64,000 bases of DNA from Algoriphagus sp. (GTDB lineage: Bacteria; Bacteroidota; Bacteroidia; Cytophagales; Cyclobacteriaceae): contig JAGXQZ010000072.1 of the NCBI GenBank assembly GCA_018336015.1, forward strand, positions 1-64,000, read 5' to 3'. The translations under genes were made by a program, and so were the position numbers. Positions within the stretch are counted from its first letter, which is position 1. Every line of letters begins with the position of its first letter. Under the pieces are notes generated by a model that worked only from the letters and a program-made list of their open reading frames with translations, was not told where the DNA came from and made no database searches. Positions 16,874 to 27,433 of the stretch are shown one piece after another.

Positions 16874-19800
16874 ATGTATATGAAAAATGTTTACAAAATT
16901 CTAAGTGTGTGCCTTACGCTCTTAGTCCTATCTGTTTCGTCTGCCTATGCGCAGAAAACGGTAACAGGTACGGTTCTGGATGAGTTCGGTTTGGGCCTTC
17001 CGGGTGTGTCTATCCTTGTGAAGGGAACCACTACCGGTACTGCCACCGATATTGATGGAAAGTATTCCCTCAGTGTCCCAAATGACCAAGCTACTTTGGT
17101 CTTCTCTTTCATTGGCTATGCTGCTGTTGAACAAGTAGTAGGTCCTAGAAGCGTGATCAACGTTTCCATGAAGCCGGATGAAAGAACCCTTACTGAATTG
17201 GTTGTAACCGGTTACTCTATCGACTCTAGAAGAGAAACTACCGGTGCGATCGCCACAGTAAACCCTAAAGATTTGACTGTAATTCCTACCGGTAACGTAG
17301 AGCAAACCCTTCAGGGTCGTGTTTCTGGTGTTACTGTAATTACCAACGGTCAGCCAGGTACATCTTCCATTATTCGTGTTCGTGGTTTCGGTGCCTTCGG
17401 CGGTAACGAACCTTTGTACATCGTGGACGGTTTGCCAACTGCTTCGACCGACTTCTTGAACCCGGATGATATCGAGTCTACCACTGTATTGAAAGATGCG
17501 GCTGCTGCTTCTATCTACGGTGCTCGTGCAGCTAACGGTGTAATCGTTTATACAACCAAGCGTGGTGCACGTGACAAGAAGATGAGAGTGGATTACAACG
17601 GTATGTATGGTTTTACAGATCCTGGAACAGGTTTGGATATGACCAATCCTCAGGAGTATGCTGACTTGACTTGGTTGGCTGAGAAAAATACAGCTGCCCT
17701 TCAAAACCGCGCTCCATCCTATGGTCACCCACAATTCGGAACTGGTGCAACTCCTGTGATGCCTTATTACCTAAGCTTGATCACCAGAAATCCACAGACA
17801 GGTGCTTTTGGTGTGGCTTCAGGTCAGCCAGGGCCTTTGACTCAGGCTCAGATCGATCAGCAAAGAGAATGGTACAATGTTGACCCTACAAGAGGTACAG
17901 TACGTCAGTTGACCAGAGCAATGACCGGAGAAGGTACGGATTGGTATGCTGCCTTGACTAGAACAGCTCCATTGCACAGACATTCAATCGGATTCAACGG
18001 TGGTTCTGAAACTTCAAGATTCTACATCGGTCTTGGTATGCAAGAGCAAGCAGGTATTATGATTGGTAACCAATTCAGAAGATATTCATTAAGAGCTAAC
18101 TCTGAATTTGATGTAACCAAAAGAATCAGAATCGGTCAAAACTTCCAGGCTACCTATAGACAAGTATTGGGTCAGCAAGGTGGTACAGGAGGTAGAGGTG
18201 TATCTGATGACGAAAACGACATCCTTCAGGCATTCCGTATGCCATCCATCATTCCAGTATATGACGAGTTTGGTGGCTATGCAGGTACAGCATCTAGAGG
18301 TTTCAACAACCCAAGAAACCCTGTAGCGAGCCGTGAGGGTCAATTGAACAACAGAAACTTTAATGCTAACGCGTTTGGTAACGTATATGGTGAGTGGGAC
18401 ATCATTGATGATTTGACCTTTAGAACCTCAATTGGTGGACAATACAACAACTTCTATTTCTGGGATTATTCAAGATTGCAGTACGAAAACTCTGAAAACA
18501 ATTCAGCGTTTGGTTACGGTGAAGGTGCTGGATTTAGCTTCGGTTGGACATTTACCAATACTGTCAATTACAAGAAGAAAATCGGTAAGCATGATTTCAA
18601 CTTCTTGGGTGGTCAGGAAGCTTTGAACTCAGGTGTGGGTAGAAATATCAACGCAGTTGGTCAAAATCCATTCTCAAGAGACCCTGATTTCATTACAATC
18701 ACAAACCTTCCAGTAAGTACTCGTCAAGTAAACTCCTCTTTATTCAAAGGGGTTAACTTCAACTCTTACTTTGGTCAATTGAAGTATACGTTCAATGACA
18801 AGTACATCGTAAGTGCTGTAGTTCGTCGTGACGGTTCTTCTCGATTTGGTGAAAACTCAAGATATGGTGTATTCCCTGCGTTCTCTGCAGCTTGGAGAAT
18901 TTCATCTGAATCATTCTTGCAGAGCCAGACTTGGATTGACGATTTGAAAATTCGAGGTGGTTACGGTGAAATGGGTAACTCAAACAACGTTGATCCATTG
19001 AACCAGTACTCTCTATTTGCAGGTAACATCGGTGCTTCATCTTACGACATCACCGGTTCTAACTCTGGTGCTGTAATTGGTTTCAGAAGATCACGTATCG
19101 GTAACCCTAACGCCCGTTGGGAAACTGCTGTAACCCAAAACGTAGGATTTGACGGTACTTTCTTTAATGGTCGCTTGGATGTGATCTTTGACTGGTGGAG
19201 AAAAGACACCAAAGACTTGTTGTTCACCGTTCCAATTCCTTTGACAGCTGGTTCTAATGCTGCTGCTCCTGCAGTAAACATTGGTGAAATGTTGAATAGA
19301 GGTTTGGACCTTTTGGTAACTACAAGAGGTAATTTTACTAGCGATTTGACTTATGAGTTGACCGTAACAGGTTCTACTTTGAAGAATGAAATTGTAGCCC
19401 TTTCTCCTGGTTTGAGCTTTATTACTTCCGTTAACCCATCTTACCGTGGTATCCAGCCTATCCGAAATGCAGTAGGTCAACCTCTTTCTTCATTCTTCGG
19501 CTTTAAGACCTTGGGTCTATTTAGCAGTGCAGAAGATGTAAGATCTCATGCAGTTCAAGACGGAGCAGCTCCTGGCCGTTTCAAGTTTGAAGATGTAAAT
19601 GGTGATGGAAGAATTACTCCAGATGACCGTGTGTTCTTGGGTAATCCAGTTCCTGATTTTACCGGAGGTATGAACTTCACTTTGGGTTACAAAGGCTTTG
19701 ATTTGTCAGCTTATTTGTACACTTCTATCGGTAACGAAATCTGGAACCAGTCTCGTTGGTTTACTGATTTCTTCCAGACCTTTGAAGGTGCTGCAATCTC

Positions 19801-20155
19801 AAGAAGACTATATGATGCTTGGACTCCTCAAAATTTGGATGCTAAAATCCCAGTTGTTGAAAGAGTTTCCAACTTCTCAACTTCTAACGTAGCAAACTCT
19901 TTCTATGTGGAAGATGGTTCTTATTTGAGACTTCAGAACTTGACTTTAGGCTATTCTGCTCCTGCAAGTGTTCTTCAGAAGTTGAAAATGGAGAGAGCCA
20001 GAGTATTTGCATCTGTAAACAACCTGTTTACATTGACCAAGTATGAAGGTCTAGATCCTGCGGTAGGTGGTGATGCCGACTTGACTTTCGGTATCGACGT
20101 AGGTAACTATCCGGTTACTAGAGGTTGGACTTTCGGTCTAAATTTGAGCTTCTAA
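16874..20155 (+). CDS. SusC/RagA-family TonB-dependent transporter
   Basis: The outer-membrane transporter of a SusCD pair; it imports oligomers captured by SusD, powered by TonB-ExbBD. About 1,093 residues from the ATG at 16874 (16880 is equally possible). The upstream TTG at 16817 is rejected because it lies in the palindromic leader and precedes the signal peptide (KNVYKILSVCLTLLVLSV, cleaved near AYAQ). A carboxypeptidase-like domain (TGTVLDEFGLGLPGVSILVKG) is followed by a TonB-box-like ELVVTGY, a plug with TVLKDAAAASIYGARAANG, and the barrel, ending in aromatic LNLSF. Codon use is strongly biased, which suggests high expression. The substrate cannot be read from sequence. Confidence 0.96.
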   Translation: MYMKNVYKILSVCLTLLVLSVSSAYAQKTVTGTVLDEFGLGLPGVSILVKGTTTGTATDIDGKYSLSVPNDQATLVFSFIGYAAVEQVVGPRSVINVSMKPDERTLTELVVTGYSIDSRRETTGAIATVNPKDLTVIPTGNVEQTLQGRVSGVTVITNGQPGTSSIIRVRGFGAFGGNEPLYIVDGLPTASTDFLNPDDIESTTVLKDAAAASIYGARAANGVIVYTTKRGARDKKMRVDYNGMYGFTDPGTGLDMTNPQEYADLTWLAEKNTAALQNRAPSYGHPQFGTGATPVMPYYLSLITRNPQTGAFGVASGQPGPLTQAQIDQQREWYNVDPTRGTVRQLTRAMTGEGTDWYAALTRTAPLHRHSIGFNGGSETSRFYIGLGMQEQAGIMIGNQFRRYSLRANSEFDVTKRIRIGQNFQATYRQVLGQQGGTGGRGVSDDENDILQAFRMPSIIPVYDEFGGYAGTASRGFNNPRNPVASREGQLNNRNFNANAFGNVYGEWDIIDDLTFRTSIGGQYNNFYFWDYSRLQYENSENNSAFGYGEGAGFSFGWTFTNTVNYKKKIGKHDFNFLGGQEALNSGVGRNINAVGQNPFSRDPDFITITNLPVSTRQVNSSLFKGVNFNSYFGQLKYTFNDKYIVSAVVRRDGSSRFGENSRYGVFPAFSAAWRISSESFLQSQTWIDDLKIRGGYGEMGNSNNVDPLNQYSLFAGNIGASSYDITGSNSGAVIGFRRSRIGNPNARWETAVTQNVGFDGTFFNGRLDVIFDWWRKDTKDLLFTVPIPLTAGSNAAAPAVNIGEMLNRGLDLLVTTRGNFTSDLTYELTVTGSTLKNEIVALSPGLSFITSVNPSYRGIQPIRNAVGQPLSSFFGFKTLGLFSSAEDVRSHAVQDGAAPGRFKFEDVNGDGRITPDDRVFLGNPVPDFTGGMNFTLGYKGFDLSAYLYTSIGNEIWNQSRWFTDFFQTFEGAAISRRLYDAWTPQNLDAKIPVVERVSNFSTSNVANSFYVEDGSYLRLQNLTLGYSAPASVLQKLKMERARVFASVNNLFTLTKYEGLDPAVGGDADLTFGIDVGNYPVTRGWTFGLNLSF

Positions 20156-20207
20156 GCCAAACAACATAATTTGAATCGAGTTATAGACACTATAATAGAT
20201 TAAACAA

Positions 20208-21938
20208 ATGAACAATTTTAAATTAAAAATCGGTGCCCTACTAGCATCCACAGCGATGATGGTAGCAGTGAGTTGTAGCGATGAATTCTTGGAAATTCCG
20301 CCGGTTGGTCAGTTGTCAGAAAATCAGCTTTCTTCTTTGGCTGGTATTGATGCCTCTTTGATCGCAGCGTATTCTCAGGTAAACGGTCGCGGTAACAGAT
20401 TAGGGTCTCCTTCCAACTGGGTTTGGGGGAGCATCAGAGGGGGAGAGGCAAATAAAGGTACTGACCCCGGTGACTTCACGACCATTAACCCTATCCAGCG
20501 ATTCGAAAATGATGCTGCTGGTGGTGAAATGGGTTCCAAGTATAACGTTTGTTACGAAGGTATTGCAAGAGCAAACAATGTCTTGAGGCTTTTAACAAAG
20601 GCTGGTGCAGATGTTACGCCGGCTGACAAGATCAGACTAACTTCTCAAGCAAGATTCCTAAGAGCGCATTTCTACTTTGAGTTGGCTCGTGATTATAACA
20701 GAACTCCTTATGTGGACGAGACAGTGGATTATGGTAGTGGATTAGAGGCAGTGAAGAATGACAAAGACCTATGGCCTTTTATCATTGCTGACCTTGACTA
20801 TGCTGTCAAAAATCTTCCTGCTACACAGCCACAGGTAGGCCGTGTTAACGCTTGGGCTGCTAAAGCTTACTTAGGCAAGGTGTACATGTACACCAAAGAG
20901 TTTGCTAAAGCAAAAGCCTTGTTTGATGACGTAATTGCAAATGGTGTTACTTCCAATGGTTTGAAGTATGGTTTGGTTCCTTACTATGACGACATGTTCC
21001 GTGGTAAGAATGATAATCATCAGGAATCTGTTTGGGCTTATCAGGCTGCTGCAAATACAGGTTCTGTACTAAACGCAAACCCTGAGTTTGACTTGAACTT
21101 CCCATACAATACCGGTCCTGCTGGTCCTGGTAACTGTTGCGGATTCTTCCAGCCAAGCTTCACATTCGTAAATGCCTTCCGTACAAAAGACGGTCTTCCA
21201 CTACTTGACAGAACTTACAACAGTGCTGCTAATGAAGTGAAGAATGATATGGGAATTGCTTCAGGTGCGGCTTTCACACCGGATGCAGGTCCACTTGATC
21301 CTCGTTTGGATCACACTGTAGGTCGTAGAGGTATCCCTTATTTGGATTGGATGGATCACCCAGGTCAAGCTTGGATCCGTAACCAGCCTAATGCAGGTCC
21401 TTACTCTCCTAAGAAGTATGTGTATGCTAAATCAGAAGCAGGAACTTTCCAAGATAACTCTTCCTGGACTCCTGGCTATACCGGTATCAATTTCATGATT
21501 ATCCGTTTTGCAGACATCTTATTGTTGGCTGCTGAAGCTGAAATCGAAGTAGGTAGCTTGGAAAAAGCTAGAGAATATGTGAACAGAATCAGAACTAGAG
21601 CAATCAATTCTCCAGTAAAGAGAGGTGACGGATCTAACGCAGCAAACTACAACATCAAGACGTATGATGCTCCATGGACTGTAAAAGCTACTGCACAGGC
21701 AGCTGTACGTATGGAACGTCTTCTTGAGTTGGGTATGGAAGGTCACAGATTCTACGATCTTCAGCGTTGGGGTACGGCTCAGGCTGAATTGGATTACTAT
21801 TTCGCTTATGATGGTGTGAAATTGGCTTCTGCTCTTGGTGGTGCTAAGTACACAGAAAAGTATAAGTGGGTTCCAATTCCTCAGGATCAGATTGACCTAG
21901 TGGGTAAGGATATTTTGATCCAAAACCCAGGTTTCTAA
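20208..21938 (+). CDS. SusD/RagB-family surface lipoprotein
   Basis: The substrate-capturing lid of the SusC transporter. 576 residues. The lipobox cysteine is at VSCSDEF near residue 23. The SusD-like N domain (PPVGQLSENQLSSLAGIDASLIAAYSQ) and the TPR-like RAHFYFELARDYN helices are present, as is the C-terminal RagB/SusD signature (AAVRMERLLELGMEGHRFYDLQRWG). It lies 52 bases after susC and ends in a strong terminator, so susCD forms a two-gene unit. Codon bias is like that of susC. Confidence 0.95.
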   Translation: MNNFKLKIGALLASTAMMVAVSCSDEFLEIPPVGQLSENQLSSLAGIDASLIAAYSQVNGRGNRLGSPSNWVWGSIRGGEANKGTDPGDFTTINPIQRFENDAAGGEMGSKYNVCYEGIARANNVLRLLTKAGADVTPADKIRLTSQARFLRAHFYFELARDYNRTPYVDETVDYGSGLEAVKNDKDLWPFIIADLDYAVKNLPATQPQVGRVNAWAAKAYLGKVYMYTKEFAKAKALFDDVIANGVTSNGLKYGLVPYYDDMFRGKNDNHQESVWAYQAAANTGSVLNANPEFDLNFPYNTGPAGPGNCCGFFQPSFTFVNAFRTKDGLPLLDRTYNSAANEVKNDMGIASGAAFTPDAGPLDPRLDHTVGRRGIPYLDWMDHPGQAWIRNQPNAGPYSPKKYVYAKSEAGTFQDNSSWTPGYTGINFMIIRFADILLLAAEAEIEVGSLEKAREYVNRIRTRAINSPVKRGDGSNAANYNIKTYDAPWTVKATAQAAVRMERLLELGMEGHRFYDLQRWGTAQAELDYYFAYDGVKLASALGGAKYTEKYKWVPIPQDQIDLVGKDILIQNPGF

Positions 21939-21960
21939 TCCAAACCGAATTAATTATTAA

Positions 21961-21988
21961 GAGAAGGTCGAAAGACCTTCTCTTTTTT
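21961..21988 (+). terminator. Terminator of the susCD unit
   Basis: A perfect 9-bp stem GAGAAGGTC (21961-21969) / GACCTTCTC (21974-21982) with a GAAA tetraloop, followed by TTTTTT. Confidence 0.9.
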
Positions 21989-22074
21989 GTTTTGGGGCTT
22001 TTTATTCCATGTTTTCTTTCATTTGGATGGTGGAAAGTGCTAATTTTCTTCACCCAAAATCCATTCATTTTCCT

Positions 22075-25000
22075 ATGAAGACCCCATTTAATTTCCTGAT
22101 TATTGTATCTCTTTTAGTGTTGATTAGTTGCCAAAAAAGTGATACTCTTTTTGAATTAAAATCACCTGAGGATACAGGAATAGATTTTAATAATTTGATT
22201 ACAGAGTCTGATAGTTTCAACATCCTTACAGATGAATACATTTTTACTGGTGGCGGAGTAGCAGTTGCTGATTTTGACCAAAATGGCTTTCAGGACCTTT
22301 TCTTCACAGGTAACCAAGTTCCCAATCGTCTTTATCTTAATCAGGGAGAATTTAAATTTAAGGATGCCTCTGAAGTAGCTGGTGTAATGGCTCCTGATAA
22401 ATGGTGTACAGGAAGCGTGATTGTGGATATCAATTTGGATGGACTTCCTGATATTTATGTGGCCACTGCTATGAAAAAGGGCCCTGGGGAGCGCAATAAT
22501 CTTCTTTTTGTAAATCAGGGGAAGGATGCTGATGGCAATGTGACTTTCCAAGAAATGGCTGATCAATATGGCATCGCAGATCCGGGAAATTCTATGGGGG
22601 CTGCCTTTTTGGATTATGACTTGGACGGAGACTTGGATTTATATGTCTTGAATAATGAGCAAGTCATCGCTAAGCCTACCAATTTCCGAACAAAAATCAC
22701 GGATGGTTCTGCGGTGAATAATGATGCGTTCTACAGAAACAATGGGGACGGCACCTTTACCAATGTGACCCTGGAGGCAGGCATTACCTACGAAGGATTC
22801 GGACTTGGTCTTGCCATCGGTGATGTAAACAATGACGGCTGGCCTGATATCCATGTGAGCAATGATTACATCACCAATGATATCCTCTACATCAATAATC
22901 AAAACGGTACTTTTTCGAATAAGACCAAGGAATTCCTAAAGCACCAAAGCCAGTTTTCTATGGGATCTGATTTGGCAGATTTCAACAATGATGGAATGCC
23001 GGATCTGATTACCATTGACATGCTTGGAGAAGATAGTTATCGGAAAAAGACCACAATCGGTAAAAATGTCTATCAGACGTATATCAACAATGAGCAGTTT
23101 GGATACGAGTATCAGCATGTGAGAAACATGGTCCATCTCAACAATGGATCAGGTGTTCCTTTTAGTGAAGTAGGTATGGTGGCTGGAGTTTATCAGACAG
23201 ACTGGAGTTGGGCTCCCTTATTTGCCGATGTGGATAATGATGGGAAAAGGGACCTGTTGATTACCAATGGTTTTCCACGTGATATCACCGATAAAGATTT
23301 TGCTAATTACCGGGCAGATGTAGGAAGTATCGCTTCGGTAAGGCAGCTTTTGGATTCTATTCCGATTGTGAAAATTCCCAATTACTCTTACCGAAATCTA
23401 GGTGATTTGAAGTTTGAAGACTCCGGGGATGCCTGGGGATTAAATCAACCTTCTTTTTCCAACGGTGCAGTATTGGCTGATTTGGACTTAGATGGGGATT
23501 TGGATTATGTGGTCAATAATATCAATGATCCGGCTTTTGTCTTTGAAAATAAGTTGAATGAAAATAAAAAAGCTCCCGCATTTTTAAGGATCAAACTTAA
23601 AGGTCCCAAGCTAAATCCGGAGGGCTTAGGCGCTAAAGTCTGGGCTAAGACTCCAACTGGTGAGTTTCTGTTTCAAGAAATGCAGGTGGTGAGGGGGTAC
23701 ATGTCTTCCACCGAATCCATCATTCATTTTGGTTTGGATTCCCTGAGTGCCGTGGAAGAGCTTCATGTTATTTGGCCGGATGGGAAAGAGCAAAAGTTGT
23801 CCAAAGTAGCCGTGAACCAAGTGCTAGAGGTTGCCTACCAAGATGCAAAAGTAGGTGCCGGTAATTTGGCTGTCTGGAATCAGGATGTAATTGCTCCTTT
23901 ATTTGCCGAGGTGTCCGACTCTTTGGGTATTCAATACATTCATCAAGAAACGGACAAAATTGACTACAATATCCAGCGAACCTTACCTCACAAACTCTCC
24001 CAATATGGCCCAGTACTCTCAGTTGGAGATATTAACGGGGATGGAAGGGAAGATGTAATCATCGGTTCTGCAGCTGGGTTTTCCCCAGTTTGGTTTTCTC
24101 AAAATCAAGATGGCTCGTTTACCCAAAAAGAGTTGTTGCCAGGAGAAAATTCAGCCTTTGAGGAAGTGGGCATTCTGTCTTTTGATCTTGAAAATGACGG
24201 GGATTTGGACCTATATCTGGTGAGTGGAAGTGCCGAGTTTGCGCCTGATGCTCCTGAATATCAGGATAGAATTTACCTAAATGATGGAAAAGGCAATTTC
24301 ACCTTGGATAAGAATTTCTCTTTGGTTCAAGCCAATGGAAGTGTGGTGCGAGGGGCGGATGTGGACGGAGATGGATTTATGGATCTTTTTGTAGGTGGTC
24401 GTACACCGGTAGGAAAATTCCCTCTTCCTGAGAAAAGCTTTTTCCTGAAAAATAATCAGGGAAACTTGGCCGATGGTACCAAGCAATGGCTTCCTGAAAT
24501 TGAAAATCTGGGAATGATTACCGACGCGGTGTGGTCTGATGTCAATACCGACGGAAAGGTCGACTTGGTGGTAGTTGGTGAATTGATGCCGGTGACTGTT
24601 TTTCTGAATAGGGGAGATCGCTTTGAAAAAGCTCAGAACACCGGTTTGGAAAATTACCTGGGTTGGTGGAACTCAATAGTGACTGCAGACTTCGATCAGG
24701 ATGGAGATACAGATTGGGTGGTAGGAAATATGGGGGCAAATAACCCTCACCATCCGTCTTTTGATCGTCCTTTGAAAATTTATGCCAAGGATTTTGATGC
24801 CAATGGCTCCATTGATCCGGTAACTTTTGCCTACTACAAGGAGAAAATCGGAGGTAATTACCAGTCTTTTCCAAGTCATTTTTGGGATGACCTTACCGGA
24901 CAAAGTCCGATGTTCAGAAGGAAATTTGATCGCTATAAATACTTCGCACAAAGTACAGAGGCTACTTTTTTCACCGAAGAGGAAAAACAAGGTGCACAAA

Positions 25001-25599
25001 TCCTGACCGGAAATTTTGACCGTTCGGTTTGGGTAGAGAATCTTGGGGATGCCAAATTTAAAGTTCACGAGCTTCCCACCATCGCTCAGATAGCACCGAT
25101 GAATGGCATGGTAGCTGACGATTTTAATGGGGATGGATTCACGGATGTGATGATGGTTGGCAATGATTACGGCAATGAGATCTTCATTGGCCGATTGGAT
25201 GCAGCGATTGGTTGGATGCTCTTGGGGGATGGAAAAGGTAATTTTAAACCCATAAGCACTCGAGAAAGCGGCTTCATGGTGCCTGGTGATGCAAAAGCAT
25301 TGGTCAAAGTGACGGCCTTTGATGGTTCGGCGATTTATTTGGCTTCCCAAAATCGCGGCAAACTCTTGGCGTTTCAGCCTCAAAGAACAAAGCTTAAGTC
25401 CATCACACCTCCTACTGAGGCGATGGCCATTCTATTGGAACTGAGTGATGGACGAATGCAACGCGTGGATGCGACCTTTGGGGCAGGTTTTGGTTCGCAA
25501 TCCAGCCGATCCATTCATTTGCCAGAAGGGGTAAAATCAGCCTTGATGATTACTTACAAGGGAGAGATGATTCCACTCACCATATTTAGCATGGAATAA
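22075..25599 (+). CDS. VCBS/FG-GAP repeat lipoprotein with ASPIC/UnbV domain
   Basis: A 1,174-residue surface lipoprotein of the CRTAC1 type. The ATG at 22075 precedes a lipoprotein signal (LIISCQ-like, Cys in VLISCQKS); the in-frame methionine at 22009 lacks this arrangement. At least seven Ca-binding repeats of the DxDxDGxxD type lie in residues about 55-490 (DFDQNGFQDLF, DYDLDGDLDLYV, DVDNDGKRDLL). An ASPIC/UnbV segment follows (LRIKLKGPKLNPEGLGAKV to DGKEQKL), and a second set of about seven repeats covers about 640-1,060. Such proteins commonly accompany SusCD pairs. Role probably binding of an extracellular ligand; no catalytic motif seen. Its stop abuts that of the creatininase gene with no gap. 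Confidence 0.9.
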   Translation: MKTPFNFLIIVSLLVLISCQKSDTLFELKSPEDTGIDFNNLITESDSFNILTDEYIFTGGGVAVADFDQNGFQDLFFTGNQVPNRLYLNQGEFKFKDASEVAGVMAPDKWCTGSVIVDINLDGLPDIYVATAMKKGPGERNNLLFVNQGKDADGNVTFQEMADQYGIADPGNSMGAAFLDYDLDGDLDLYVLNNEQVIAKPTNFRTKITDGSAVNNDAFYRNNGDGTFTNVTLEAGITYEGFGLGLAIGDVNNDGWPDIHVSNDYITNDILYINNQNGTFSNKTKEFLKHQSQFSMGSDLADFNNDGMPDLITIDMLGEDSYRKKTTIGKNVYQTYINNEQFGYEYQHVRNMVHLNNGSGVPFSEVGMVAGVYQTDWSWAPLFADVDNDGKRDLLITNGFPRDITDKDFANYRADVGSIASVRQLLDSIPIVKIPNYSYRNLGDLKFEDSGDAWGLNQPSFSNGAVLADLDLDGDLDYVVNNINDPAFVFENKLNENKKAPAFLRIKLKGPKLNPEGLGAKVWAKTPTGEFLFQEMQVVRGYMSSTESIIHFGLDSLSAVEELHVIWPDGKEQKLSKVAVNQVLEVAYQDAKVGAGNLAVWNQDVIAPLFAEVSDSLGIQYIHQETDKIDYNIQRTLPHKLSQYGPVLSVGDINGDGREDVIIGSAAGFSPVWFSQNQDGSFTQKELLPGENSAFEEVGILSFDLENDGDLDLYLVSGSAEFAPDAPEYQDRIYLNDGKGNFTLDKNFSLVQANGSVVRGADVDGDGFMDLFVGGRTPVGKFPLPEKSFFLKNNQGNLADGTKQWLPEIENLGMITDAVWSDVNTDGKVDLVVVGELMPVTVFLNRGDRFEKAQNTGLENYLGWWNSIVTADFDQDGDTDWVVGNMGANNPHHPSFDRPLKIYAKDFDANGSIDPVTFAYYKEKIGGNYQSFPSHFWDDLTGQSPMFRRKFDRYKYFAQSTEATFFTEEEKQGAQILTGNFDRSVWVENLGDAKFKVHELPTIAQIAPMNGMVADDFNGDGFTDVMMVGNDYGNEIFIGRLDAAIGWMLLGDGKGNFKPISTRESGFMVPGDAKALVKVTAFDGSAIYLASQNRGKLLAFQPQRTKLKSITPPTEAMAILLELSDGRMQRVDATFGAGFGSQSSRSIHLPEGVKSALMITYKGEMIPLTIFSME

Positions 25600-26361
25600 T
25601 TACTTGTAAAGTTCTCCCGGTTTAGCATCACAAATGTCACTGATGAGGTCAGCTACCTTGTCAGTGACATCTTCAAAGTATCGTTTTCCTTTCTCAGGCG
25701 TTGCTTTTTTCGGATTGCCAATTCCGGTGTCTTCCGTGACTTGAGACCATTTTCGTTCCGCCCAAGCCCATTTTTCACGAATACCTCGGATCACTGACTT
25801 TTTCTCCTCTCCGTCACCAGCCTCTGCTACCGGTAGGATTAATTCAGGATGCAGGTATTGAATCAGGGCAGTCTCCATCTCATCGGCATGATCTCCGGCT
25901 TCTTCAAAGTAAAGACTCTTGTCCAAGGCTTGGTACCAATTGCAGGTAAAAAGCATCATGTCAGGATAGTTTAGACCTAGTTCGCGCAGCATGGGTTGGA
26001 AGTTGTTCCCACCATGGCTATTCAAGATCAAGAGTTTTTTCAGTCCCTGACGATTCAACACTTCTATGATGTCCTTCAGAATGATGAGTTGGGTGCTTGG
26101 GTAGATGTTCATATCCAAGTAGATGTCAGACTGTCCTGTATTTACCCCAAAAGGAATGGTAGGAAGAACCACGACTTTACTGCCTTTTTCCCATGCTTTT
26201 CTGGCACCTTCGGCAGCGATTGCATCAGCTTCAAACACGTCCGTACCGTAAGGCATGTGGTAATTGTGTGCTTCAGTGGCACCCCAAGGCAAGATGGCGA
26301 GTTCATAGCGGAACGTTTTCAGATCTTTCCAATTGGCTTCTTTCAGGATATAGGGTCTCAT
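25600..26361 (-). CDS. Creatininase-family amidohydrolase
   Basis: A 253-residue member of the creatininase/FAPy-deformylase family of binuclear metal amidohydrolases. Metal-binding residues are visible: Glu and His in LPWGATEAHNYHMPYGTD (about residues 25-41), His in LNSHGGNN and Glu in DHADEMETAL. No signal peptide, so cytoplasmic. Members hydrolyse cyclic or linear amide bonds; true creatininases are only one branch, and the substrate is not known. It converges on the VCBS gene, and is divergent from the glycosylasparaginase gene with an 85-base spacer, so it may share regulation with it. Confidence 0.87.
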   Translation of the reverse strand: MRPYILKEANWKDLKTFRYELAILPWGATEAHNYHMPYGTDVFEADAIAAEGARKAWEKGSKVVVLPTIPFGVNTGQSDIYLDMNIYPSTQLIILKDIIEVLNRQGLKKLLILNSHGGNNFQPMLRELGLNYPDMMLFTCNWYQALDKSLYFEEAGDHADEMETALIQYLHPELILPVAEAGDGEEKKSVIRGIREKWAWAERKWSQVTEDTGIGNPKKATPEKGKRYFEDVTDKVADLISDICDAKPGELYK

Positions 26362-26446
26362 GGATTTATTCGGAGATTTGGACGTGCGGGAAGGGTTATA
26401 TTAGCCAAAATTGATAATTTGACTCCTCGATTCTAAAATACGTTTC

Positions 26447-27433
26447 ATGTCTCAAAGAAGAAAGTTTATCAAGCAATCACTCCTCGGATCTGCTTTATTT
26501 TTACCCGGAGTGGCAGCTTCCTGCGCTCAGACAAGTGATCAAAAATCACCGAACGGAGAGAAGCCTTTAATCCTATCAACTTGGAATCATGGGGTACCTG
26601 CCAATGCAGACGCTTGGGCCAAGCTGAAGGAAACGGGCAGTATCCTGGATGCAGTGGAGGCGGGAGTAAGAAATACCGAATTGGATATGGATAACCTCTC
26701 TGTGGGTCTTCAGGGTCTTCCCGACCGTGAGGGAATTACCACACTTGACGCTTCCATCATGACGGGAGATGGTTCCTGTGGATCGGTTGCTTTTGTCCGG
26801 CAAATTAAGCATCCCATATCTTTGGCAAGGGCGGTGATGGAAAAAACACCCCACGTCATGTTGGTGGGAGAGGGTGCCAGACAATTTGCGATTGCTCAGG
26901 GTTTCCCGTTGGAGGAGGAGGTGCTCAGTCCAAAAGCCCAAATCGAATACGACAAATGGAAAGTCACCAGTCAATACAAGCCCATTATCAATATTGAGAA
27001 TCACGATACGATCGGTATGATCGGTATTGATGCCAATGGTAAATTGGCGGGCAGCTGTACTACCAGTGGATTGGCTTATAAAATGCACGGAAGGGTAGGG
27101 GACAGCCCCATCATCGGAGCAGGGTTGTATGTGGATGATGAAGTCGGTGCGGCGACTGCCACCGGTTTGGGAGAGACGATTATCCGGATTTGTGGTAGCT
27201 TCCTGATCGTGGAACTGATGCGTCAGGGCAGATCGCCACAGGAGGCCTGCGAAGAAGCTGTCAAGCGATTGGTTTCAAAGACAAAAAACGTAAAAGACAT
27301 TCAAGCTGGATTTTTGGCGATCAACAAATACGGAGAGGTAGGTGCCTACGCCGTTCATCCGGGATTTAACTTTGCCAAAGCCACTGAATCAGGAAATATC
27401 CTCATCGACGCAAACAGTCACTTCAAACCATGA
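26447..27433 (+). CDS. N4-(beta-N-acetylglucosaminyl)-L-asparaginase, exported
   Basis: Glycosylasparaginase: an Ntn-hydrolase that cleaves the amide bond between GlcNAc and Asn after the peptide has been trimmed. 328 residues. The N terminus has a twin-arginine-like motif (QRRKFIKQS) and a lipobox-like AASC, so export, perhaps as a lipoprotein, is likely. The precursor is cut before the catalytic Thr in HDTIGMIGID (about residue 186); the GGxG-like LGETIIRICG and the GRVGDSPIIGAG block bind substrate. The gene overlaps cutC by 4 bases (ATGA). Confidence 0.92.
   Translation: MSQRRKFIKQSLLGSALFLPGVAASCAQTSDQKSPNGEKPLILSTWNHGVPANADAWAKLKETGSILDAVEAGVRNTELDMDNLSVGLQGLPDREGITTLDASIMTGDGSCGSVAFVRQIKHPISLARAVMEKTPHVMLVGEGARQFAIAQGFPLEEEVLSPKAQIEYDKWKVTSQYKPIINIENHDTIGMIGIDANGKLAGSCTTSGLAYKMHGRVGDSPIIGAGLYVDDEVGAATATGLGETIIRICGSFLIVELMRQGRSPQEACEEAVKRLVSKTKNVKDIQAGFLAINKYGEVGAYAVHPGFNFAKATESGNILIDANSHFKP

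Noticed and set aside
16928-17734. Long minus-strand open frame (268 residues) inside susC
   Set aside because: It is an antisense shadow of the strongly biased susC codons, rich in Arg, Ser and Thr, with no family similarity.
24673-25383. Minus-strand 236-residue frame inside the VCBS gene
   Set aside because: Antisense shadow of the repeat-rich coding sequence; no start signal or family features.
22075-25599. DNA tandem repeats
   Set aside because: The repeats are at protein level (calcium loops) and diverged in DNA.
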